Shown: in pieces, positions 58,601-64,000 of the stretch
Position numbering within the stretch: position 1 is the stretch's first letter
Layout of the letters: every line of letters starts with the position of its first letter
Assembly: GCF_023022965.1 (NCBI RefSeq)
Contig: NZ_CP095462.1
Location: 3,700,001 to 3,764,000, forward strand
From: Ectobacillus sp. JY-23
GTDB taxonomy: Bacteria; Bacillota; Bacilli; Bacillales; Bacillaceae_G
Length of the DNA stretch: 64,000 nucleotides
Direction: 5' to 3'
Translations under genes and position numbers: made by a program
Notes under the pieces: generated by a model
Database searches by the model: none
Told to the model about the DNA's origin: nothing
What the model saw: only the letters and a program-made list of their open reading frames with translations

Positions 58601-59713
58601 GTAAATGTGGACGGCACATTTCAATATGAAATGCCGATTGGCCCGTACGGAGCGAGCCTTGCGTTCGTAGCAATGGACGCGGCAGGGAATGGTGCTGTAG
58701 GTGCACCAAAGCTTATTAACGTCATCAAAAAAGGAACGCCGTATGTATTGGCAAGTTTAGATAAAAAGGTTGCAAAGCCAGGTGATACAGTCAAGTTGCA
58801 GGTCGCGTTAAAAAATGCTGTCGATTTTAAAAAAAGCAGCTTAAATTTAGGTGTTCTCAAAGAGTATTTTGATATTGAAAGGGTAGACTTGCACCCTGAA
58901 TCTCAAAAACTGGGAGAAGTTAAGTTAACACAGATAGCTTCAAATAGATGGACATTTGAAGCAGCTGAAGGCAACACACAAGCATTGAACGGAGAGGTTC
59001 CTCTGCTTGAGGCCACATTAAAAGCCAAGGATTACAATTTTGATAAAAACGTAAATGGAACGACAGTTTATATCAGTCAAGCTTCTTATCAAAATAGCTC
59101 TGGCAAAACAATTTCAATCATAGCCAATCGACCTACCATAGAATTTGAACCAACCTATTCAAAAGTGAAGTCCCTTTTGTATGCGGAGGGTTTGCTGAAA
59201 ACGACAGGTTCCTTTGATAGTACAAGAGACTACAGTACTATCGGAGCACAGGTCTATATAAAAGATGCGCAGGGCAATATGTATGACCAGCTTCTCACAA
59301 AATACGGAAGAATAGAGGCGCTCCGCTTGGCATTGACAGAAGAGCCGCTGCATTTACACATCAATGTGCCAGGTCATTTTAAATCCGTATACACATTCCA
59401 AATTGGTTTGAGAAACGGAGCAGGCGAAGCAGTCGGGCAGTTCAAACAGTTGAGTGTGCCCAAAACCATCGGCGGCGATGTAACTGGTGATGATGTAATC
59501 GACATCATGGATGCGCTGACTATTCAAGCGCATTGGGGTACCAATGAGCGCAGCGTAGATATCAATTTTGATGGAATTGTCGATGCAAAAGATATGGCGT
59601 TTGTAGAGAAAAATTACTTGCAGCAAAACCCTACGATTGAGAGTGCACCGAAGCCTAAGGAACGCTATGAAGGCAAAGTTTTAGAGGATATTAAGCAAGA
59701 GCTAGGTATATAG
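55616..59713 (+). CDS. Giant Vpr-like S8 serine protease with cohesin- and dockerin-like modules (2)
   Basis: 1365 residues, paralogue of the preceding protein along its whole length. TTG start behind AAAGGGGG. Signal peptide (ends near VKAQS), I9 propeptide, Asp 225 (ILDTGMDYHHPDL), His 280 (EHGTHVAG), PA insert, Ser 605 (SGTSMAAPHVAG), Ig-like parts, cohesin-like domain after KKGTPYVLASLDKK, and dockerin loops (GDVTGDDVIDIMDA; DINFDGIVDAKDM). All catalytic residues kept. A Lys/Glu-rich linker (AKKEKEKYRKEE) follows the catalytic domain, absent in copy 1. The tandem pair has diverged clearly, so the duplication is not recent. Confidence 0.93.
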   Translation: MKRKRHIFKKQATAVVLGFGLLLQPFGSENTYVKAQSFTSAEQWLASLTQAQREALQKLQTTDATGLHLDAAVDWESEESVSIIVEFKTKPGKVAVLEAKARGEELSLADAKQKADASHARFNQEINQLFSENEQIDYKIQRTYKHAFNGVAMTIPAKQAKELLHSAVVKAIWSNQEVQVEQPAAGQEAVGLVSAQVSGSLELMGVDALHAEGYKGRGIKIGILDTGMDYHHPDLKDAYKGGYDFVDNDEDPMETTYEDWKKSGKPEKYLLSGATYYTEHGTHVAGIIGGRGTNDSPYKMAGVAPEADLYAYRVLRPYGMGTIEDIMAGIDKAVADGMDVINLSLGVGINDPLNPVSTSINQAVLNGTTAIVSAGNSGKDMYTLGSPGTAALALTVGASSEPYRLTAFKGTLQIGGETVVTDLRQMAKGYSDDSQQFNGKSFSLVDVGFGSQSDYRNKDIKGKIALISRGNNITLNDKMKYAKQNGAVAALLYNDNPQEGHIPSFLGEGLDFLPTFSLTNAEGLALKAKVISLHTFTFQEMGQVQTKGDALADFSSRGPARITYDLKPEVTAPGVTVLSTVPSYMINKENQSDYQYAYKRLSGTSMAAPHVAGVSALLLQANPGLEPSDVKATLMNTADPLQGDYSVYEVGAGRIDAYEAVHATMKIKVLDETPIAKKEKEKYRKEEPGAISFGTVNLSEDIKEERSLVLSNTGNEPKTFHAEIKFHTNVRGAKDAQQNVVTMTVEPTIKLSPKQERKTTAAIFIPKTAEKGIYEGHIVYTNQNDPNETYQVPFAVHTVEEGIEMFQLSSLGLSKSRDDGGFGNTLVKKDIHAQLELKSNMRAIDFILMDGKTNQDIGHLGSINGLQKSEGVLYELPSLFKGYYYPLNVKSGMVSETPVETVSGYYKIKMVAISDNGNVFTEIRDILVDGGQPQYKFDAPDIIEYEEGQTSVSITGSVHDLDIKGFQAAGMKIDQSANKIAHITGNQGDAPKELPVNVDGTFQYEMPIGPYGASLAFVAMDAAGNGAVGAPKLINVIKKGTPYVLASLDKKVAKPGDTVKLQVALKNAVDFKKSSLNLGVLKEYFDIERVDLHPESQKLGEVKLTQIASNRWTFEAAEGNTQALNGEVPLLEATLKAKDYNFDKNVNGTTVYISQASYQNSSGKTISIIANRPTIEFEPTYSKVKSLLYAEGLLKTTGSFDSTRDYSTIGAQVYIKDAQGNMYDQLLTKYGRIEALRLALTEEPLHLHINVPGHFKSVYTFQIGLRNGAGEAVGQFKQLSVPKTIGGDVTGDDVIDIMDALTIQAHWGTNERSVDINFDGIVDAKDMAFVEKNYLQQNPTIESAPKPKERYEGKVLEDIKQELGI

Positions 59714-59807
59714 GAATAGAGCGATTGAAAATGGAGATACGTCACAGCTGGCTCTCAAACGGACGGGATAAAGCGCAAAACTGAACAAAATACAGAATGA
59801 ATTGAAC

Positions 59808-59840
59808 GAAAAGGCAGGGTTTCCTGCCTTTTTTATTTAT
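59808..59840 (+). terminator. Terminator of protease 2
   Basis: AAAAGGCAGG pairs with CCTGCCTTTT around GTTT, then T-rich. Confidence 0.88.
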
Positions 59841-59909
59841 TCAGTTCATATATGGTTCATATTCCTTTGTTATAGTGTGCCTACATAACGTAAAGGAGTG
59901 ATTTCCAAG

Positions 59910-61943
59910 GTGAAAAAGCGATGGAAGAGGATAGACAAGGTGCTGCTGATGATTGTGGCGCTCGCACTTATTTTAAATGTGTTTAACATATGGAAAGAAG
60001 ATTATGCAAATCCGTATTATATGGCAGCTGTAAAAAGCATGCTCGAGAGCTGGAAGAATTTCTTTTTTGCTTCCTTTGATCCGGCAGGCTATGTGACGGT
60101 CGATAAGCCGCCTGTTGCATTGTGGGTGCAGACGATTAGCGCGTATCTATTCGGCTACCATGGCTGGAGCGTGATTTTACCGCAGGCGCTGGCAGGCATA
60201 GGCTCTGTTGTATTGCTGTATGCGCTTGTTAAACCCACATTCGGCCGGACTGCGGCACGTTTAGCGAGTCTGGTGATGGCGTGTACGCCAATTGCCGCGG
60301 CTGTCAGCCGTACAAATAATATTGATAGCTTGCTTGTTTTCACATTGCTTGTAGCGACATGGATGCTGTTTCGCGGTGTAAAGCAAGACAAGATAATCTG
60401 GTTGTTGGGGGCGTTCGCCCTCATAGGTGTAGGCTTCAATATGAAAATGCTACAAGCATATATGATATTGCCCGCGTTTTTCCTATGGTATGTGTTCAAG
60501 GCAAAAGGAACTTGGAAAAAGAAAGCAGGGGCGCTTTCTGGTGCGGTAGCCGTACTGCTGGTCGTCTCTGTTTCATGGGCGCTCATTGTTGACAGCATTC
60601 CAAAAGACAAGCGACCGTATATTGGGAGCAGTCAAACGAATTCGGTGCTTGAGTTGGCGTTTGGCTATAACGGCGTATCGCGTTTAACTGGACAAGGCGG
60701 CATGCCGAATATGACGCCTGAAATGCAAGAAAAACTTCAGGAAGAAATGAAGAAAAACGGTGGCAGCATGCCAGGACCATTTGGAAAAATGACGCCTGAC
60801 ATGAAAGAAAAGCTAGAAGAGGAAATGAAGAAAAACGGCGGCGCAATGCCGGGGCCGTTTGGGAATATGACGCCTGACATGAAAGAAAAGCTAGAAGAGG
60901 AAATGAAGAAAAATGGAGGTGCAATGCCGGGGCCGTCCGGAAACGTAACACCTGACATGGGTGGTATACCTATGATGCAAGGCGGTATGTTTGGAACCGG
61001 TGAACCGGGGCCGCTGCGCTTGTTTCAATCCGCATTGTCCAGTCAAATCAGCTGGCTGCTTCCGTTTGTATTATTAGGCTGTATTGCTTTACTGTGGGAT
61101 ATTCGTAAGCGAACAAACGCGCAGAAAGAAAGCATATTTTGGCTAGCTTGGTTGCTACCGGCTGCAGGATTTTTCAGCATTGCGGGCTTTTTCCACCACT
61201 ATTATCTTATTATGCTCGCACCTCCAATTGCTGCTCTTACGGCTGCAGGATGGACGGCGCTTGTGAAGGGTTGGCGTGAAGGTCGTCAAGCGTGGCTGTT
61301 GCCGCTTGCCGTTTTCACAACAAGCGCCTTTCAGCTGTACGTGATGCTGCCTCATGTTGGAATTGGCTGGATCGTCGCACTTGGCGTTTTGGGTATCGGA
61401 ATGACTATTTTGCTTTTATTGCGCCGAAACGAGAAGCTGGCGCTGGTTGGTTTCTTCGTTCTGCTGCTGGCGCCTCTTTATTGGTCTGCCACGCCGATGC
61501 TGTACGGAAATAACAATATACTTCCCGAAGCAGGCCCGAAATTAAAAGCATCGGGCAACATGATGAACGGGATGTTAGGTGAAAAAATGGACGAAAAAAC
61601 TTTGCGCTATTTACAGGACCACCACAGCGGAGAAACTTATTTATTCGCGACCACAAATGCCAACACAGCTGCACCATATATCATTGAAACAGGTGAAGCG
61701 GTCATGGCAATGGGCGGTTATCTTGGTTCGGACCCAATTATGACAGTTGAACGCTTGCAAAACATGATTACTGCTGGAGATGTAAAATACTTCCTATTAC
61801 CTACTTTTGGTATGGGTGGGAATACAGACGTGGAGGATTGGATTCGTACAAATGGAAGAGAAGTGCCGAAGGAGGAATGGAAATCTGAGACAAATGATAA
61901 TCCGATGGATGCAGGGCTGCAATTATATGAAATCACAAAGTAA
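59910..61943 (+). CDS. ykcB: GT-C (family 39, ArnT/PMT-like) membrane glycosyltransferase
   Basis: A 677-residue membrane protein of about 12-13 helices resembling B. subtilis YkcB: DYANPYYMAAVKSMLESWKN, then FDPAGYVTVDKPPVALWVQT with the catalytic Asp of GT39 enzymes in the first extracytoplasmic loop. GTG 59910 chosen since AAAGGAG ends 11 bp before; the GTG at 59898 overlaps that site. Residues 268-345 are three 26-residue repeats in an external loop. The C-terminal part faces outside. It should transfer a sugar from an undecaprenyl-P carrier to an envelope acceptor, in an operon with ykcC, gtrA and gtaB. Confidence 0.9.
   Translation: MKKRWKRIDKVLLMIVALALILNVFNIWKEDYANPYYMAAVKSMLESWKNFFFASFDPAGYVTVDKPPVALWVQTISAYLFGYHGWSVILPQALAGIGSVVLLYALVKPTFGRTAARLASLVMACTPIAAAVSRTNNIDSLLVFTLLVATWMLFRGVKQDKIIWLLGAFALIGVGFNMKMLQAYMILPAFFLWYVFKAKGTWKKKAGALSGAVAVLLVVSVSWALIVDSIPKDKRPYIGSSQTNSVLELAFGYNGVSRLTGQGGMPNMTPEMQEKLQEEMKKNGGSMPGPFGKMTPDMKEKLEEEMKKNGGAMPGPFGNMTPDMKEKLEEEMKKNGGAMPGPSGNVTPDMGGIPMMQGGMFGTGEPGPLRLFQSALSSQISWLLPFVLLGCIALLWDIRKRTNAQKESIFWLAWLLPAAGFFSIAGFFHHYYLIMLAPPIAALTAAGWTALVKGWREGRQAWLLPLAVFTTSAFQLYVMLPHVGIGWIVALGVLGIGMTILLLLRRNEKLALVGFFVLLLAPLYWSATPMLYGNNNILPEAGPKLKASGNMMNGMLGEKMDEKTLRYLQDHHSGETYLFATTNANTAAPYIIETGEAVMAMGGYLGSDPIMTVERLQNMITAGDVKYFLLPTFGMGGNTDVEDWIRTNGREVPKEEWKSETNDNPMDAGLQLYEITK
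60711..60959 (+). repeat. 78-bp tandem repeat inside ykcB
   Basis: Three in-frame copies (60711-60788, 60789-60866, 60867-60944) plus the start of a fourth. Each encodes MTPDMKEKLEEEMKKNGG followed by (A/S)MPGPFGN-like Met/Pro/Gly residues. Confidence 0.95.
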
Positions 61944-61954
61944 GGAGGATGGAT

Positions 61955-62932
61955 ATGACCCATACAGTACGATATTCCGTTGTTATACCGGTTTATAACG
62001 AAGAGTCCGTAATTCACGAGACCTATCGTCGTCTGCAGGCGGTGATGGAGACGACAGGAGAGACGTATGAGCTGCTGTTCGTGAACGACGGCAGCCAAGA
62101 TCATACGGCTGCCATTATAAAGGAGTATAGCGCTATGAACAGCAGTGTGAAACTCATTGATTTCTCTCGTAATTTCGGCCATCAAATTGCGATTACGGCG
62201 GGAATGGATTATGCGAGCGGCGATGCAATTGTTGTCATCGACGCGGACTTGCAGGACCCACCTGAGCTGATTTTGGAAATGATTGAAAAGTGGAAGGAAG
62301 GCTATGAAGTCGTATACGCAAAGCGTATTCAGCGCAAGGGCGAGACGTTTTTTAAACAGCAAACCGCAGCCTGGTTTTACCGGGTTTTGCGGGCTTCCAC
62401 CGATGTGGATATTCCAGTCGACACAGGGGATTTCCGCTTGATTGATAGGCGAGTGTGCGACGAGATGAAGCGTATTCAAGAGAAAAACCGTTTTGTGCGC
62501 GGTTTGTTCAGCTGGGTTGGATTTCGTCAGACGGCCATTGAGTATGTGAGGGACGAACGAGCAGCAGGCGAGACAAAGTATCCGTTGAAAAAGATGGTGA
62601 AGCTGTCGCTGGACGGCCTCACCACTTTTTCCTACAAGCCGCTTAAACTAGCGGGTTATATGGGAGCACTGCTGTCGATTATCGGGTTCGTTTATATGTT
62701 TATGGTGCTGTACCAAAAGCTGTTTCTTGGCAATACCGTAGAGGGTTGGGCCTCTTTAATTATCATTCAATTGTTTTTCAGCGGTATGATCTTGATTTTA
62801 CTAGGTATTGTAGGCGAGTATATCGGCCGGATTTATGATGAAACAAAAAATCGGCCACTCTATATTGTCAGAGACTATCACGGACTTGAGCGAAAAGACC
62901 GTGCAGGGATGAGCAGTGTGATGCATGAATAA
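61955..62932 (+). CDS. ykcC: Family 2 polyprenyl-phosphate glycosyltransferase (YkcC/CsbB-like)
   Basis: A 325-residue protein: GT-A domain (VVIPVYNEESVIHETYRRL, ELLFVNDGSQD, VIDADLQDPPEL with the DxD-type DAD) and two C-terminal helices (about 235-300), as in DPM1/GtrB/CsbB enzymes that load a sugar onto undecaprenyl phosphate. ATG 61955, six bases after AAGGAGG; a nearer in-frame ATG at 61949 touches the ribosome site. Eleven bp from ykcB; overlaps gtrA by 8 bp. Confidence 0.92.
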   Translation: MTHTVRYSVVIPVYNEESVIHETYRRLQAVMETTGETYELLFVNDGSQDHTAAIIKEYSAMNSSVKLIDFSRNFGHQIAITAGMDYASGDAIVVIDADLQDPPELILEMIEKWKEGYEVVYAKRIQRKGETFFKQQTAAWFYRVLRASTDVDIPVDTGDFRLIDRRVCDEMKRIQEKNRFVRGLFSWVGFRQTAIEYVRDERAAGETKYPLKKMVKLSLDGLTTFSYKPLKLAGYMGALLSIIGFVYMFMVLYQKLFLGNTVEGWASLIIIQLFFSGMILILLGIVGEYIGRIYDETKNRPLYIVRDYHGLERKDRAGMSSVMHE

Positions 62933-63317
62933 AGATTTACATCGTTTTTTGAAGTTTTGTACCGTCGGAGGGCTGAACACAGCGCTTGATTTTACGGTGT
63001 TTGCTCTTTTGACTGTATATGGAACATCCTCAGTTCTGGCGCAGGTCATTTCATACAGCGCAGGGATATGTAACAGCTATATATGGAATCGTACCTGGAC
63101 GTTTCGGCAACATGAAACAACTTGGAAGGATATGAACCGTTTTATTGTGGTGAATCTTATTACACTGGCTGTAGCTTCGTTGTTGCTCGCTGCGCTGCAG
63201 CATATAGGATTTTCGTTAGTCATAAGCAAATTCATCACAACAGCGGCAGGAACAGTGCTCAACTATATCGGCACGCGCCGATTTGTATTTCTAGTAGAGA
63301 GGAGAGAAAAAGGATGA
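62925..63317 (+). CDS. GtrA-family membrane protein (lipid-linked sugar flippase)
   Basis: A 130-residue four-helix protein: [38 protein letters not shown] and [14 protein letters not shown], all GtrA/GtcA signatures. Likely flips the undecaprenyl-P-sugar made by YkcC to the outer face for YkcB. Overlaps both neighbours (8 bp and 4 bp), a tightly coupled operon. Confidence 0.92.
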   Translation: MNKDLHRFLKFCTVGGLNTALDFTVFALLTVYGTSSVLAQVISYSAGICNSYIWNRTWTFRQHETTWKDMNRFIVVNLITLAVASLLLAALQHIGFSLVISKFITTAAGTVLNYIGTRRFVFLVERREKG

Positions 63318-64000
63318 AGGTGAAAAAGGCGGTTATTCCGGTAGCGGGGCTGGGGACAAGGTTTTTGCCCGCGACAAAAGCGCAGCCCAAAGAAATGCTA
63401 CCGATTGTTGATAAGCCAGCAGTGCAATACATTGTGGAAGAAGCGGTGGCTGCAGGTATTGAAAGCATTATTTTCGTGACCGGTCGTAATAAAAAGGCGA
63501 TTGAAGATCATTTTGATAAGTCAGCAGAACTGGAGCAACTGCTGCTAGAAAAAGGAAAGCTTGCACAGCTTGCTGAAGTTCGCCATATTTCTAAGCTGGC
63601 TCAAATTCATTATATTCGCCAGCAAGAGCCGCTCGGTCTAGGTCATGCGGTGCTGTGCGCACAGCAGTTCATTGGTGACGAACCTTTCGCGGTGCTGCTT
63701 GGAGACGATATTATGGTGTCGGAAACCCCGGCGCTTCGGCAGCTGCTGAACCTATTCGAGGAAACGAGCAAGCCTGTTGTTGGCGTACAGCCGGTGGCGC
63801 TTTCTGAGGTAAGCAAGTATGGTATAATCAAGCCGCAGTATCAGCAAAATGATGTGTATGAGGTACTTGATGTAGTAGAAAAGCCAGACGTTTCACAGGC
63901 ACCTTCCGATTTGGCGGTGATGGGTCGCTATATTTTACCGCCTTCCGTATTTTTGATATTGGAACAAATTGAACGCGGTGCAGGAAATGAAATCCAGCTG
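63314..64000 (+). CDS. gtaB: UTP-glucose-1-phosphate uridylyltransferase (3' end outside window)
   Basis: 229 codons are visible: [20 protein letters not shown] (nucleotide-binding signature), [34 protein letters not shown], and VEKPD. The full enzyme is about 290 residues, so 60 or so are missing. Makes UDP-glucose. ATG overlaps the gtrA stop (ATGA); ribosome site GAGAGAAAAAGG. Its inclusion suggests that the sugar transferred by this operon is glucose or UDP-glucose-derived; a housekeeping second copy may exist elsewhere. Confidence 0.95.
   Translation, partial: MKVKKAVIPVAGLGTRFLPATKAQPKEMLPIVDKPAVQYIVEEAVAAGIESIIFVTGRNKKAIEDHFDKSAELEQLLLEKGKLAQLAEVRHISKLAQIHYIRQQEPLGLGHAVLCAQQFIGDEPFAVLLGDDIMVSETPALRQLLNLFEETSKPVVGVQPVALSEVSKYGIIKPQYQQNDVYEVLDVVEKPDVSQAPSDLAVMGRYILPPSVFLILEQIERGAGNEIQL

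Noticed and set aside
60583-60958. Minus-strand frames of 73 and 122 codons over the ykcB repeat
   Set aside because: Their internal repeats mirror the 78-bp coding repeat of ykcB.
61718-62479. 253-codon minus-strand frame
   Set aside because: Runs antisense across the ykcB-ykcC junction, both of which are well supported.

Overview
The window reads as a chromosomal segment of an endospore-forming Bacillaceae bacterium, close in gene content to the Bacillus cereus/Ectobacillus side of the family. Pointers are strong AGGAGG ribosome binding sites, frequent TTG/GTG starts, Spo0M-like proteins, a CydS-type oxidase subunit, an M-box riboswitch, CsoR/CopZ, an XRE-TPR (RRNPP-like) regulator and Vpr-like proteases. 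The species cannot be fixed from sequence alone. I saw no rRNA, tRNA, IS element, prophage or CRISPR array.

Layout. 1-3.2 kb: a MarR regulator (cut by the window edge) and an oxidoreductase operon with two copies of a palindromic operator. 3.4-8.6 kb: two short Spo0M paralogues flank a 1.2-kb array of about 22 copies of a 53-bp repeat, small membrane proteins, a YkuE-like phosphoesterase, a HIT hydrolase and a YoaS/YozG-like pair. 8.7-16 kb: an AraC/GyrI regulator, then the cytochrome bd operon cydA-cydB-cydS-cydD-cydC behind a Rex/Fnr-type dyad. 16-22.8 kb: a TVP38 protein, a BenE transporter with its XRE-cupin regulator, a HEPN/MNT pair, a lipoprotein, an EAL phosphodiesterase, an ynfA gene with an in-frame TGA, a phosphoesterase and a HAD remnant.

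22.9-29.6 kb: an unusual peptide ABC transporter made of a fused two-domain ATPase, two permeases with long N-terminal extensions and a substrate-binding lipoprotein whose lobes appear circularly permuted. 29.7-31.6 kb: lipoproteins, an LMW-phosphatase-like protein and a GNAT acetyltransferase. 31.7-33.1 kb: corA behind an M-box riboswitch, a second control layer with a 20-codon Asp/Pro-rich leader ORF, and two mutually exclusive hairpins around the corA ribosome binding site. 33.7-37.7 kb: an SsuD-like monooxygenase with a sugar-type ABC importer lacking its ATPase, which suggests use of a sulfonated sugar. 37.9-39.6 kb: SCO1, BdbD and BdbC thiol-redox proteins. 39.7-43.7 kb: a cell-wall-binding-repeat protein and a tandem-fused PBP4-type carboxypeptidase.

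43.7-48.2 kb: a metal island with cadC-cadA in one direction and a His-rich protein, csoR and copZ in the other. 48.4-50.7 kb: an acyltransferase and the RRNPP-like regulator. 51.3-59.7 kb: two paralogous giant S8 proteases, each with inhibitor, PA, cohesin-like and dockerin-like modules, and with matching promoter boxes. 59.9-64 kb: a glycosylation operon ykcB-ykcC-gtrA-gtaB (GT-C transferase, lipid-sugar synthase, flippase, UDP-glucose supply), with gtaB cut by the window end.

The two strongest candidates for undescribed biology are the corA leader (peptide plus RNA switch downstream of an M-box) and the circularly permuted peptide-binding protein with its unusual transporter.
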